Shown: positions 1 to 8,585, counted from the first letter of the stretch. The stretch is DNA of 64,000 nucleotides from CAHJXF01 sp038254545 (GCA_038254545.1 JBBSGB010000013.1:23691-87690); one strand, 5' to 3'. Numbers and translations are program-made. Notes: generated by a model not told the origin, from the letters alone.

Positions 1-503
1 AGGCGCTTCCTGACGGTCTCTTCGAGATCGTCATCGCGCTGGATCAGGGCTTCGCCGGTGACGTCATCGAAGCCTTCGCGCTTGGGTGGATTGAAGTGGA
101 TGTGGTAAACGCGGCCACTGCCCGGATGCACGCGTCTTCCCGTGATGCGCTCGACGATTTCCGAATCGGGCACCGTGATCTCGAGCACGCGATCGATCGC
201 GACATGAGCGCGTTTCATCGCGTCGGCTTGCGGGACGGTGCGCGGGAACCCGTCGAACAGATACCCGTTCGCGCAATCGGGTTCCTTGAGGCGGGCTTCG
301 ACGAGACCGATGATGATGTCGTCGGATACCAATGCACCCGTGTCCATGACCTTCTTGGCGGTGATGCCCAGCGGCGTTCGCGCCTTGACCGCGACGCGCA
401 GCATGTCGCCGGTGGAAACCTGCGGAATGCCGTAGCGCTCGCAGATGAACTGTGCCTGGGTGCCCTTTCCCGCACCGGGTGCTCCCAGCAGAATCAGGCG
501 CAT
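1..503 (-). CDS. adk: Adenylate kinase (C-terminus beyond window edge)
   Basis: Catalyses ATP + AMP to 2 ADP in the cytosol and sets the adenylate energy balance. The first 167 residues are visible. They show the P-loop GAPGAGKGT at residues 7-15, the AMP-binding stretch STGDMLR and the FDGFPRT motif. The LID region begins GRRVHPGSGRVYH and lacks the Cys4 zinc site of Gram-positive enzymes. Full family length is about 215-220 residues, so roughly 50 are missing at the left edge. It is the last visible gene of the minus-strand run exbB-exbD-lpxK-Trm112-like-kdsB-adk, about 250 bp after kdsB, so it may have its own promoter. Confidence 0.97.
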   Translation of the reverse strand, partial: MRLILLGAPGAGKGTQAQFICERYGIPQVSTGDMLRVAVKARTPLGITAKKVMDTGALVSDDIIIGLVEARLKEPDCANGYLFDGFPRTVPQADAMKRAHVAIDRVLEITVPDSEIVERITGRRVHPGSGRVYHIHFNPPKREGFDDVTGEALIQRDDDLEETVRKR

Positions 504-750
504 GAATTTCTCTGCATCGCAGTCGTGCCTGGTTGAGAAGCTCGGATGGGAAGGAAGACCTCACTGCGACCTGGTTTCGCGTCTTCGCGAATCGTCGTCT
601 TTGCATCGGTCAGCGCCGGCGCCGGGATCGATACTGCGGATCGCTGCGCGCGCCGACGCGAACCTTACCGGATGATGGCCGGCACGGTCAATCGTTGTGG
701 GCGCCGCCACGCGCGTCGGTGTGCGAACGATCGCGCACGCCTTCATGCGA

Positions 751-1617
751 TCAGTCGACCGCGCGCCCCTGCGTCCGATGGGTCGTGGCTGCGAGAAGTG
801 CGCGAACGCGGGCGAGATCCTCGGCCGTATCGACGCCGGTGGCGGGCGCCTGTTCGGTTTCGAAGACTGCGATGCGGTACCCATGCCACAGCGCGCGCAA
901 TTGCTCGAGCGATTCGAGCGCTTCGATCGGCGCGACGGCGAGGGTGGCGAATACCGACAGGAAGCTGGCGCGATAGGCATACAGACCGATGTGTCTCAGC
1001 GCGCGAATCCCTTGCGTCCGGTCACCCCCGGTGTCCTCCTCTGCTTGCTGCTTCGCCTCGCCAGGTTCGCCAGCTGCTGGGGCCGGATCCGCCACCGTCG
1101 GTGCAAAGCGTTCGCGATCCCACGGGATCGGTGCACGCGAAAAGTAAAGCGCCCGCCCTCGCGCATCGGTCACGACCTTCACCACATTCGGATCGAACAG
1201 ATCGGCGCGCGTGGCGATGCGATGGCAGGCGGTGGCGATCGCGCAATCCGGAGCCGCGGCCAGCGCTTCGGCCGCGCGCGCGATCAGCGCCGGGTCGATC
1301 AGCGGTTCGTCTCCCTGCACATTGACGACGATCGTATCGTCGGCGAGCGCGAGTCGCGACGCCACTTCGGCGATGCGATCGGTCCCCGATGCATGCGCCG
1401 CGCTCGTCAACATCGCTTCGTGACCGTGAGCGCGAACTGCGGCGGCGATGGTTTCGTCGTCGGTCGCGACGATCACGCGCAGGGCGCCGCTCTCCCGCGC
1501 GCGCTCGGCGACGTGCACCACCATCGGCTTGCCCGCGATGTCGGCCAGCGGCTTGTCGGGCAAACGGATCGAGCCTCGCCTCGCGGGAACGACCGCGATG
1601 AACGAGGCTCGCGTCAT
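751..1617 (-). CDS. kdsB: 3-deoxy-manno-octulosonate cytidylyltransferase (CMP-Kdo synthetase)
   Basis: Activates Kdo with CTP to CMP-Kdo for inner-core LPS assembly in the cytosol. The 288-residue product begins with an N-terminal nucleotide-binding stretch (PARRGSIRLPDKPL) and has VNVQGDEP near residues 98-105. RHIGLYAYR lies near residue 208, and the C-terminal ATGVDTAEDL signature follows. It is longer than the usual ~250 residues because of an Ala/Glu/Gly-rich insertion around residues 173-205. The ATG overlaps the stop of the upstream Trm112-like gene by 4 bp, which supports translational coupling and this start. Confidence 0.95.
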   Translation of the reverse strand: MTRASFIAVVPARRGSIRLPDKPLADIAGKPMVVHVAERARESGALRVIVATDDETIAAAVRAHGHEAMLTSAAHASGTDRIAEVASRLALADDTIVVNVQGDEPLIDPALIARAAEALAAAPDCAIATACHRIATRADLFDPNVVKVVTDARGRALYFSRAPIPWDRERFAPTVADPAPAAGEPGEAKQQAEEDTGGDRTQGIRALRHIGLYAYRASFLSVFATLAVAPIEALESLEQLRALWHGYRIAVFETEQAPATGVDTAEDLARVRALLAATTHRTQGRAVD

Positions 1618-1796
1618 CGAGTCGCGGTGTCGGGGTCGAGTAACCGCGCCTCGGACTCGAGCATGATGGGGATACCGTCGCGAATCGGATAGGCGAGCCG
1701 TGCCGACTGAGAGACGAGTTCCTGCTTCGCCTTGTCGTAGGTCAATGGGCCCTTGGTCACGGGGCAGACGAGGATGTCGAGGAGGCGTGGGTCCAT
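1614..1796 (-). CDS. Trm112/YcaR-like small protein
   Basis: A 60-residue protein of the Trm112p-like (YcaR/UPF0434) family, normally found between lpxK and kdsB in proteobacteria. The family signature is seen as LLDILVCPVTKGPL at the N-terminus and LAYPIRDGIPIML in the middle. Only one cysteine (residue 11) of the usual zinc-ribbon set remains, as is common in the short bacterial members. Its stop overlaps kdsB by 4 bp and it follows lpxK by about 30 bp, so it belongs to the lipid A/Kdo operon. The biochemical role of the free-standing bacterial form is not settled. Confidence 0.9.
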   Translation of the reverse strand: MDPRLLDILVCPVTKGPLTYDKAKQELVSQSARLAYPIRDGIPIMLESEARLLDPDTATR

Positions 1797-1828
1797 GGGG
1801 CTCGGTAGGATGTGTGCGGGCCAAGCGC

Positions 1829-3016
1829 TCAGGCCGATGGCGACGGCTTCTTGCTGCCGCCGATGTGTTCGAGTATGTCAGCCACGAGTGCGGGATCGAT
1901 CTGTGCGGACACCGGAACGGCCCACATGCGCTCCTCGTCGAAGCGTCTGCACTTGACCGCATCCTTTTCGGTCATCAACACGGCTTCCGAGAAACGATCC
2001 GCAAACGGATTGTCGCGGTAACGATGATGATCGTCGAGCGGCATGCGATGAAACTTCAAGCCGGTGCTCCTGAGCAACGCGAAGAAACGCTGCGGATTGC
2101 CGATGCCCGCGGCAGCGGTCAGGCGACGTCCGCGAAACAATCGCAGCGCGCGGGTCTCTCCCGGATTATTGACGCGCCAGGCGTCACCCGCCGCGAGCGT
2201 CATGCGATAGGGCGTACGCGCAGGTACAGCGCCGCCCGGGATTTCCGGAAGAACCGCGTCGTCGCCATTGAGGACGATGGCATCGATATCGAGCAAGCGC
2301 TCGAGCGGCTCCCGCAACGGACCCGCAGGGAGCAGGCGGCGATTGCCCGCGCCGCGCGCATCGAAGACCGCGATTTCGAAGTCGCGCGCCAGCGCATAGT
2401 GCTGAAGGCCGTCGTCGGCGATCAACACGTCGACTTCGGGATGTGCGACGAGCAATGCGCGAGCGACTTCCACGCGCCGGCGACCGACGAAGACCGGAGC
2501 GCCGGTGCGCGATCGGATCAGGACCGACTCGTCGCCGTAGCGATCCGCAGCGTCGTCCGAAGACCCGTACGCCGCGTCATGTGAAGGAGTGTCCGCAGTG
2601 TCGTTCGCCGCAAGGCCGACCGAGTCGTCGACGCTTTCGACCGCGCTCTTCGATCGGGTCGCGGTTCCACCATAACCGCGCGAGACGACGCCAGGCACAT
2701 AGCCCTCGCCTCGCAAGGCTTCGACCAGTGCGATCACGAGTGGCGTCTTGCCCGAACCGCCCACGGTGATATTGCCGACCACGATCACCGGCACGGGCAT
2801 GCGTTCGACGGCGCTGTCGAAGATGCGAAAGCGAAAACGGCGCGCGGCGATGCCTGCTCGAAAAAGAAGCGACAGTGGAATGAGCGCGAATTCCAGCAGA
2901 AGCCGTCGGGAACCTTTTTTCGGCTGCCCGGACGAGCCCTGCGCCGATCCCGATCCCGTTCCCGATGCCGTTCCCGCGCCGCCGAACCAGAGCTCTTCGA
3001 GTTCGCGGCCCCTCAT
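1829..3016 (-). CDS. lpxK: Tetraacyldisaccharide 4'-kinase
   Basis: Phosphorylates the 4' position of tetraacyldisaccharide-1-phosphate to form lipid IVA at the inner membrane. The 395-residue product has a hydrophobic N-terminal anchor (about residues 39-55). The P-loop GNITVGGSGKTP follows at about residues 81-92, then SRGYGG, GDESVLIRSRTGAPV and the catalytic-region motif DDGLQHY near residue 201. The start chosen gives MRGRELEELW, the usual LpxK opening; extending further upstream would overlap exbD. Two low-complexity insertions are unusual. One is Gly/Ser-rich between the first Trp and the anchor (residues 12-35). The other is Asp/Ala/Ser-rich after SRGYGG (about residues 118-160). Confidence 0.95.
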   Translation of the reverse strand: MRGRELEELWFGGAGTASGTGSGSAQGSSGQPKKGSRRLLLEFALIPLSLLFRAGIAARRFRFRIFDSAVERMPVPVIVVGNITVGGSGKTPLVIALVEALRGEGYVPGVVSRGYGGTATRSKSAVESVDDSVGLAANDTADTPSHDAAYGSSDDAADRYGDESVLIRSRTGAPVFVGRRRVEVARALLVAHPEVDVLIADDGLQHYALARDFEIAVFDARGAGNRRLLPAGPLREPLERLLDIDAIVLNGDDAVLPEIPGGAVPARTPYRMTLAAGDAWRVNNPGETRALRLFRGRRLTAAAGIGNPQRFFALLRSTGLKFHRMPLDDHHRYRDNPFADRFSEAVLMTEKDAVKCRRFDEERMWAVPVSAQIDPALVADILEHIGGSKKPSPSA

Positions 3017-3089
3017 GCTGCGGCTCTTCGAGGAATCGATGCGTCGACCATCGTCGCTGAGGCGCGCTCCGTTTGACGCGGGGTCAATA

Positions 3090-3506
3090 TTATTTGGAGA
3101 CTTGCGTGGCGAACGTGATCTGCGCAATTTGCGCGGCGCGCGCGGCCTCCATCACATTGACCACCGACTGATGCGTCGCCTGCGCGTCGGCGTTGATCAC
3201 GATCACCGGGTCCTTGCGCGATGCCGCGCTCGCCTTGATGGCTTCGGCAAGAGCGCTCGCATCGCGCACGCCCAGTTGCCGGCCGTCGACGCTGTAGCGA
3301 CCGTCCTGCGTGACCGATACGTCGATCTCCGCGGGGCGCTGCGGCGCCTTCTCGGCATCGGCGGTGGGCAGCGTGATCTGCAATTCCGCGAACTTCGAAT
3401 AGGTCGTCGTCACCATCAGGAAAATGATGATCACCAGAAAGACGTCGATCAGCGGGATCAGGTTGATCTCGAGCTCTTCGCGGCCCAGCCCCTTCTTGAA
3501 GTTCAT
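3090..3506 (-). CDS. exbD: ExbD/TolR-family biopolymer transport protein
   Basis: Inner-membrane subunit that couples the proton gradient to TonB- or Tol-type energy transduction. The 138-residue product has a short cytoplasmic N-terminus and one transmembrane segment (about residues 15-37). The conserved proton-path Asp21 sits in NLIPLIDVFLVIIIF. A periplasmic domain follows, ending in the TolR/ExbD-like pattern DPVIVINADAQATHQSVVNVMEAA. It follows exbB by 30 bp and precedes lpxK. In betaproteobacteria this exbBD pair often heads the lpxK operon, which suggests an envelope role beyond iron uptake. Confidence 0.93.
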   Translation of the reverse strand: MNFKKGLGREELEINLIPLIDVFLVIIIFLMVTTTYSKFAELQITLPTADAEKAPQRPAEIDVSVTQDGRYSVDGRQLGVRDASALAEAIKASAASRKDPVIVINADAQATHQSVVNVMEAARAAQIAQITFATQVSK

Positions 3507-3536
3507 TTGCGAATCGCCTCCAGGTCGTGCGTCGCG

Positions 3537-4148
3537 TCAGGCATTGCGCTCGCCGTGCACGATGTCCACGAAGCGCACCGCCTGCTGTTCCATCTCGACC
3601 ACCAGGCCATCGACCTTGCCGCGGAAATGTCGGTAGAAGATCAACGAAGGAATCGCGACCACCAGACCGAATGCGGTGTTGTAGAGCGATACGGAAATTC
3701 CATGGGCCAGCGCCACCGGATTGGTTCCTCCCGTGGGCGCCTGCGATCCGAAGATCTCGATCATTCCGATCACGGTGCCGAACAGGCCGAGCAGCGGGGC
3801 GGCGGTCGCAATCGTGCCCAGGTGATTGAGAAAGCGCTCGAGGTCGTGCGTGACCGCGCGTCCGGCTTCCTCGATGGCCTCCTTCATGACTTCGCGCGAA
3901 GCCTTCTCGTTTCGCAAGCCCGCGCCGAGGACACGCCCCAGCGGCGAATTGATTTCGAGGCGCTGGACGATTTCGGGTGTGACCTTGCGCGATCGATAGA
4001 GCCCGACGACCTCGTCGAGCAGATTGGGCGGGATGATCTTCGACCGTCTGAGAACGATGGATCGTTCGATAATCAATGCCAATGCGATGATGGAAGCGAC
4101 GAGCAGAAACCAGATCGGCCAGCCGGCCGCGAGAAAAATCGAACCCAA
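3537..4148 (-). CDS. exbB: ExbB/TolQ-family proton channel protein
   Basis: MotA/TolQ/ExbB-family protein that forms the proton channel with ExbD. The proposed 203-residue product has TM1 at about residues 6-28 (AAGWPIWFLLVASIIALAL). The conserved TolQ/ExbB core includes LGTIATAAPLLGLFGTVIGM and a last membrane segment near SLYNTAFGLVVAIPSLIF. I chose a TTG start at 4148 because CAGGAG lies just upstream and the alignable family begins there. The reading frame stays open upstream to an ATG at 4319, but that extension is Arg-rich and unlike ExbB. First gene of the minus-strand operon. Confidence 0.92.
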   Translation of the reverse strand: MGSIFLAAGWPIWFLLVASIIALALIIERSIVLRRSKIIPPNLLDEVVGLYRSRKVTPEIVQRLEINSPLGRVLGAGLRNEKASREVMKEAIEEAGRAVTHDLERFLNHLGTIATAAPLLGLFGTVIGMIEIFGSQAPTGGTNPVALAHGISVSLYNTAFGLVVAIPSLIFYRHFRGKVDGLVVEMEQQAVRFVDIVHGERNA

Positions 4149-4588
4149 ACGTTGCTCCTGAGGGGGAATGGCTGACAGGTGCCGGGGTAGCCTTCGCGCC
4201 CGTGCAAATCGCCGTTGGTTGCCGGTGAATCGACCCGCAATGTAGCCTTTCGAACCAGCCGGAGCAAGCCGAGGGCCTCGCAGAGATGAAACGAAATGCG
4301 GCGAGGCCGATCTCTTCAACTATCGTTCGGCTGGCTGGTGTTCGAGTGTGGATAACTATGTGCATATCCCCCTGAAGCAAGGTTCGAGAGCTTGCGCAAG
4401 CCCGGGGGGGCAACGCAACGAGAAGCCGAGTATCTTGAATCGAAAGCCCTTTACTTCGATTCGCCGGGGCTGGGAGCGCGCGTGATAGGTTGTGACAGGA
4501 CATTGCCGATGTGGACAGATGTTTGTCGAGTGACCGACGCCAATCAATATTCACGCGCCTTTCCGAACTAAATTGCCTCGAAACCCGC
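4149..4588. other. Divergent intergenic region exbB / xseA
   Basis: About 440 bp with no convincing gene. It must carry the promoters of the leftward exbB operon and of the rightward xseA. A consensus DnaA-box 9-mer, TGTGGATAA, lies at 4347-4355, followed by an AT-richer patch. I see no clear sigma-70 pair, terminator or structured RNA. Confidence 0.5.
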
Positions 4589-5968
4589 ATGAATTCTGAC
4601 CTCGTGGTGCCAGACGCAATATCGGCGCAGCGTATCGTCCCGGTGGGCGAATTGGCCCGCCTCGTCGCCTCGCTGCTCGAGCGATCGTTTTCGTTGTTGT
4701 GGGTTGGCGGCGAGATCTCGAACCTCACCCGCGCCGCGTCGGGCCACTGGTATTTCGTGCTCAAGGACCGCGACGCGCAGGTGCGTTGCGTGATGTTTCG
4801 CAGCCGCAATCAAAACCTCGACTGGACGCCGCGCGAGGGCGACCGCGTCGAGGCGCGCTCGCTCGTCGGGCTGTACGCGCCGCGCGGCGAATTTCAATTG
4901 CAGGTCGAGCAGATGCGGCGCGCCGGGGCCGGCGCGCTCTACGAGGTCTTCCTGCGAATCAAGGCGAAGCTCGAGTCCGAAGGATTGTTCGAAGCGGGAC
5001 GCAAGCGCGCACCGCTCGCGCATCCGCGCACCATCGCGATCGTGACGTCGATGCAGGCGGCGGCGCTGCGCGATGTGTTGACGACTCTGGCGCGTCGTGC
5101 GCCGCATGTCGGAATCCTCGTGTTTCCGACACCGGTTCAAGGCGAGGAGGCGCCCTTGCGAATCGTCGAGGCAATCGCCGCAGCCATGCGCCATCGCGAG
5201 GCGCACGGCATCGATACGCTTCTTCTGGTCCGGGGCGGTGGCAGCATCGAAGACCTCTGGGCCTACAACGACGAGCGCGTGGCCTATGCGATTGCGGCTG
5301 CCGCGATCCCGGTGATCAGCGGGGTAGGCCACGAAACCGATTTCACGATCGCCGACTTCGTGGCGGACTTGCGCGCACCCACTCCGACTGCGGCCGCAGA
5401 GCTGGCGAGCCCGGACGCGAACGCCCTGCTGATGCGGGTCGCGCAGCGGCGCGCCGCCATCGCGCGCGCGATCGATCGCCGTTTCAACGTGCTTATCCAA
5501 CGCATCGACGAGGGGACGCGTCGCTTGCGTTCCCCGGCTCAACGCCTGTCGATCGCGCGGCAGACGCTCGAAGACCGCATGCGCCGGCTGTGCAGGCTGC
5601 AGGATCAGGGGCTGTTGCGGCGACAAGGCTCGCTCGCCTTGTCGATACGGCGTTTGCGATCAGCCACACCGACGCTCGAACGTCTCGCCGCGCGACACAG
5701 TCGGCTTCGCGAACGATTCGGCGACGCGATCGAGCAGCGCCTGCACTCCTCCGCACGGGCGCTCGATCGCCTGACGCAGCGGCTCGAGCTGCTCGATCCG
5801 AAGGCCATACTCGAGCGAGGTTATGCGATCGCATTGGACGCCGAAGGTCGCATCGTTCGCGACGCGAGCAGCTTGCGCGTGGGGCAGCGTGTGCGGGTGG
5901 AAGTCGCTCACGGGCGCTTTGAAACCAGCGTCGTCGAAATCACCGACGAACTGTCAGCCCGCGTCTGA
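4589..5968 (+). CDS. xseA: Exodeoxyribonuclease VII large subunit
   Basis: Large catalytic subunit of ExoVII, which degrades single-stranded DNA from both ends and works with the small subunit XseB (not in this window). The 459-residue product has an N-terminal OB-fold domain (about residues 15-110, including VGGEISNL and GHWYFVLKD). The catalytic region contains LLLVRGGGSIEDLWAYNDE (about 211-229) and GVGHETDFTIADFVADLRAPTPTAAAE. Arg-rich helical repeats typical of the coiled-coil arm follow, and the C-terminus matches LERGYAIALD. ATG 4589 is placed just before the conserved N-terminus; an in-frame upstream ATG at 4511 adds residues with no family match. Confidence 0.95.
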   Translation: MNSDLVVPDAISAQRIVPVGELARLVASLLERSFSLLWVGGEISNLTRAASGHWYFVLKDRDAQVRCVMFRSRNQNLDWTPREGDRVEARSLVGLYAPRGEFQLQVEQMRRAGAGALYEVFLRIKAKLESEGLFEAGRKRAPLAHPRTIAIVTSMQAAALRDVLTTLARRAPHVGILVFPTPVQGEEAPLRIVEAIAAAMRHREAHGIDTLLLVRGGGSIEDLWAYNDERVAYAIAAAAIPVISGVGHETDFTIADFVADLRAPTPTAAAELASPDANALLMRVAQRRAAIARAIDRRFNVLIQRIDEGTRRLRSPAQRLSIARQTLEDRMRRLCRLQDQGLLRRQGSLALSIRRLRSATPTLERLAARHSRLRERFGDAIEQRLHSSARALDRLTQRLELLDPKAILERGYAIALDAEGRIVRDASSLRVGQRVRVEVAHGRFETSVVEITDELSARV

Positions 5969-6121
5969 ATACGCTGTGCGCTTCAACGATTCGATCCGGG
6001 CACACCGTAGAATCGGGCCTCTTTATCCGGTTGAGAACGTCGCGCAACCGACCATTGCGCATCCCGTACCGCCTTCATCCCATCGTTGGTTGTTGGCCGG
6101 ATTCACTCGCAAGGAGAAATC

Positions 6122-6697
6122 ATGGAACACAAGCTGCCGCCGCTCCCCTATGCCATGGATGCACTCGCCCCCCACATCTCGAAAGAGACGCTCGAATATC
6201 ACTACGGCAAGCATCACCAGACCTATGTCACGAATCTGAACAACCTCATCAAGGGGACCGAGTTCGAGAATGCGTCGCTAGAAGATATCGTCAAGAAAGC
6301 TTCGGGTGGCATCTTCAACAACGGGGCTCAGGTGTGGAATCACACCTTCTACTGGAACAGCCTCTCGCCGGATGGCGGCGACGACGCGAAAGGCGCGATC
6401 GGCGACGCGATCAAGGCCAAGTGGGGCGACTTTGCCGCCTTTAAGGAAGCGTTCACCAAGGCGGCTGTCGGTCAATTCGGTTCGGGCTGGGCATGGCTCG
6501 TCAAGAAAGGCAGCGGCGTCGATATCGTGACGACCGGCAATGCCGATACGCCGCTCAAAGGATCGGACACGCCGCTGTTGACCTGCGACGTGTGGGAACA
6601 CGCGTATTACATCGATTATCGGAATGCGCGCCCGAAATACATGGAAGCATTCTGGAATATCGTCAATTGGGATTTTGCAGAAAAAAATCTCGGATAA
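6122..6697 (+). CDS. sodB: Iron (or Fe/Mn) superoxide dismutase
   Basis: Converts superoxide to peroxide and oxygen in the cytosol. The 191-residue product matches SodB along its length. Metal ligands are His27, His74 (in VWNHTFYW), Asp156 and His160 (in DVWEHAYYIDY). FNNGAQ ahead of the second ligand and the Gln-containing GQFGSGWAW segment favour the iron type. The AAGGAG ribosome-binding site ends about 5 bp before ATG 6122, which fixes the start. It is transcribed alone; no terminator hairpin is obvious downstream, only T-rich sequence at 6715-6780. Confidence 0.96.
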   Translation: MEHKLPPLPYAMDALAPHISKETLEYHYGKHHQTYVTNLNNLIKGTEFENASLEDIVKKASGGIFNNGAQVWNHTFYWNSLSPDGGDDAKGAIGDAIKAKWGDFAAFKEAFTKAAVGQFGSGWAWLVKKGSGVDIVTTGNADTPLKGSDTPLLTCDVWEHAYYIDYRNARPKYMEAFWNIVNWDFAEKNLG

Positions 6698-6909
6698 AGC
6701 GTGTCGGACTTTGTATTTTTTTTAATCGAGCGGCAACGACCGGGAGGCATCGGCGTGTTTTTTTAAGTGCTGTTTTTTGAAAGTATTAACGAGCGCGGGT
6801 TTCGTTGGAAGAATACTTAATTCAACCTGGACGGGAGTCTCACGTTCTCTTAGGGCTATCTGTCGCAGCGTCTCCGCGACTCGGGCCGCGAACCCGGGTC
6901 ACGCCCCGG

Positions 6910-7456
6910 ATGCTGGCGCGTCGACCATTGCTATGGTCGTCGGTAGTCTTGATCGGATGCGCGAGCAGTGCAGGCGCCGCCGAGCACGATATGGCGGCTT
7001 TTGTGCAGGCGGGGCAGGTGATCGCCCGGTCTGGAGTACCGATATCGGATTGATCAGGGACTTTCGCACCAAGGACGCCGAAGCGAACAGTCACTGGCGG
7101 ATTCTCGGTGAATTTTCGCTAGGCGAATGGAAACGCGCGCCACCGATGGGCAACCGGGACAACGCTATACGCATGTCGGTTTGACGCCGACGTTTCGATA
7201 CGCGTTCGGGGCCGAGCGTTCGATCTTCGTCGAACTCGGCGTGGGCTTCAACACCATCACGCCGCGGTACCACATCAAGAACAAGCAGTTTTCGACGATC
7301 TTCAATTTCGGCGATCACGTCGCGATCGGAAAACGTTTCGGTGGGAACCTCGAGAATGAGGTCTCTCTGCGAATCGAGCATTTCTCGAATGCAGGACTCG
7401 GTCAGCCGAATCCCGGACAGAACTTTGGGCAATTGCGATACGCACGTCATTTCTGA
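6910..7456 (+). pseudogene. pagL: Lipid A 3-O-deacylase (PagL) gene with two frameshifts
   Basis: PagL is an outer-membrane beta-barrel that removes the 3-O acyl chain of lipid A. The pieces lie in three frames. A signal-peptide-like start (MLARRPLLWSSVVLIG, then DMAAFVQAG) runs from 6910 to about 7015. WSTDIGLIRDF to FSLGEW follows in a second frame to about 7130. From 7130, YTHVGLTPTFRYAFG, the catalytic-type HFSNAGLGQPNPG and a C-terminal aromatic residue (RHF) lie in a third frame. Both breaks look like single-base losses, near 7010-7030 and at 7130. The C-terminal catalytic pattern is intact, so decay is recent or the breaks are sequencing errors. The 212 bp upstream of the gene are T-rich and otherwise featureless. 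Confidence 0.8.
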
Positions 7457-7478
7457 CGCTGGTCTGATGCGGGTTAAA

Positions 7479-7991
7479 TCATTGCGCGGATTTCGGCAGG
7501 CCTGAAATCTTTGTTCCAGCCGAAATGCCGTGCTTTGCAAACCAGCCGCGATTCATTTCTAGCGCGTAACGCGCAGGTTTTATCGCGCAATGGTTGTCTT
7601 CGGTTTGTGGTGCCATGTCCTCGATATTGAGAATGCGTCCGTCCTCGGCAATGAATGCGACCGAAAGCGGGATCAGCGTGTTCTTCATCCACATGCATTG
7701 CACGGCGGGTTGATCGAACAGAAACACCATCCCCTGATTCGCGCCCATTTGCGGGCGGTGCATCAGGCCGACGGCGCGCTCGTCCGGGGTCGCCGCGACC
7801 TCGGCGCGAATGACGTGGATGCCTGCCGAAAGCGGAATGACGGCGAATTGCGTCGGCGCGCCTTGCGAATGCGCGGTTACCGCTGTCGCGGCGAGCAACG
7901 CGTACAGGGCGATCGATAGCGCGGCCCTGTACCAGACGGCAATCGCGAGGGCGGGCGCGCGCGGATGAAAGAGGGCGCTTGGTCTGGGCAT
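7479..7991 (-). CDS. Secreted DUF192 family protein
   Basis: A 170-residue product with an N-terminal hydrophobic signal or anchor segment (about residues 12-38, ending near ATAVTAHSQ). A complete DUF192 domain follows: VIRAEVAATPDERAVGLMHR, then FLFDQPAVQCMWMKNTLIPL, with the closing RYALEMNRGWFAKHGI. DUF192 proteins are small periplasmic or extracytoplasmic proteins of unknown function. The MPRPSALF start places the signal peptide correctly; an in-frame ATG/GTG further upstream would bury it. It ends near the convergent pagL remnant and is separated from the next minus-strand gene by a terminator. Confidence 0.88.
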   Translation of the reverse strand: MPRPSALFHPRAPALAIAVWYRAALSIALYALLAATAVTAHSQGAPTQFAVIPLSAGIHVIRAEVAATPDERAVGLMHRPQMGANQGMVFLFDQPAVQCMWMKNTLIPLSVAFIAEDGRILNIEDMAPQTEDNHCAIKPARYALEMNRGWFAKHGISAGTKISGLPKSAQ

Positions 7992-8084
7992 TCTGTGGTC
8001 CTCGAAAATCCTGTGGCCGATAGACTTCGCTGCCTGTCGAAACGTTTCGTCGCACCGTTCCATCGACGTGCGGCTGAAACGATC

Positions 8085-8115
8085 AAAAAAAAACCGGCAC
8101 CCATGAGTGCCGGTT
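8085..8115 (-). terminator. Rho-independent terminator after the Asp/Lys/Met-repeat protein gene
   Basis: On the minus strand an 8-bp perfect stem (ACCGGCAC / GTGCCGGT) with a 6-nt loop is followed by a run of T residues (8085-8092 on the plus strand as A). It lies about 40 bp past the stop of the gene ending at 8152. Confidence 0.85.
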
Positions 8116-8151
8116 TGTCTCGGCGCAAGACCGATCAGCAAGAAGCGCTGC

Positions 8152-8424
8152 TCAGTTCACCGGCTTGTCGCCGACCTTTTCGACGCGCTTCATCTTGCGC
8201 GCGGAGCTCTTGGCTTTGCGAGTGGCCTTCTTGTCCGACGACATGTCCATCTTGTCGTCCTTCTTCATCATCGCGTCGTCTTTCTTCATCATCGCGTCGT
8301 CTTTTTTCATTTCCATCTTGGTGTTCGTTCCCGCGGCCGGGACCGTCGGGGGCACCCCGCCGGTTTGCGCGTAGGCGGCGACTGCGAACATCGAAGCAAC
8401 CAGGGTTGCGATCAGCTTGCTCAT
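8152..8424 (-). CDS. Small secreted Asp/Lys/Met-repeat protein
   Basis: A 90-residue protein I cannot assign to a family. The N-terminus is a clear signal peptide (MSKLIATLVASMFAVAAYAQ, cleavage near residue 19-20). The mature part holds a tandem heptad KKDDAMM (two full copies plus degenerate ones), encoded by a 21-nt DNA repeat at about 8260-8305. A strongly basic Lys/Arg tail follows. Similar small 'pentapeptide MXKDX'-type proteins are common in betaproteobacteria, but no role is shown. It is probably monocistronic with its own terminator. The alternating acid, base and Met content could suit metal or polyanion binding, which is conjecture. Confidence 0.75.
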   Translation of the reverse strand: MSKLIATLVASMFAVAAYAQTGGVPPTVPAAGTNTKMEMKKDDAMMKKDDAMMKKDDKMDMSSDKKATRKAKSSARKMKRVEKVGDKPVN

Positions 8425-8585
8425 GATAATTCCCTCAAAAAGTTTATCTACAGGTCAATGTCTCGGTACTGACTCGAGTGGCATGCAAGATCACCGCCAG
8501 AGCTTCGGGTCATCCCCAATAACGCCGTTTGCGCAAGCCGGTTGACATCAACGTCTCCGGCTTCTTCCCGATGAAAGCATGCACT

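Noticed and set aside
3537..4319. exbB start at ATG 4319
   Set aside because: The extra 57 residues are Arg-rich and unlike ExbB, while TTG 4148 has a good ribosome site and matches the family start.
6698..6830. Terminator after sodB
   Set aside because: There are T-runs but no convincing hairpin in front of them.
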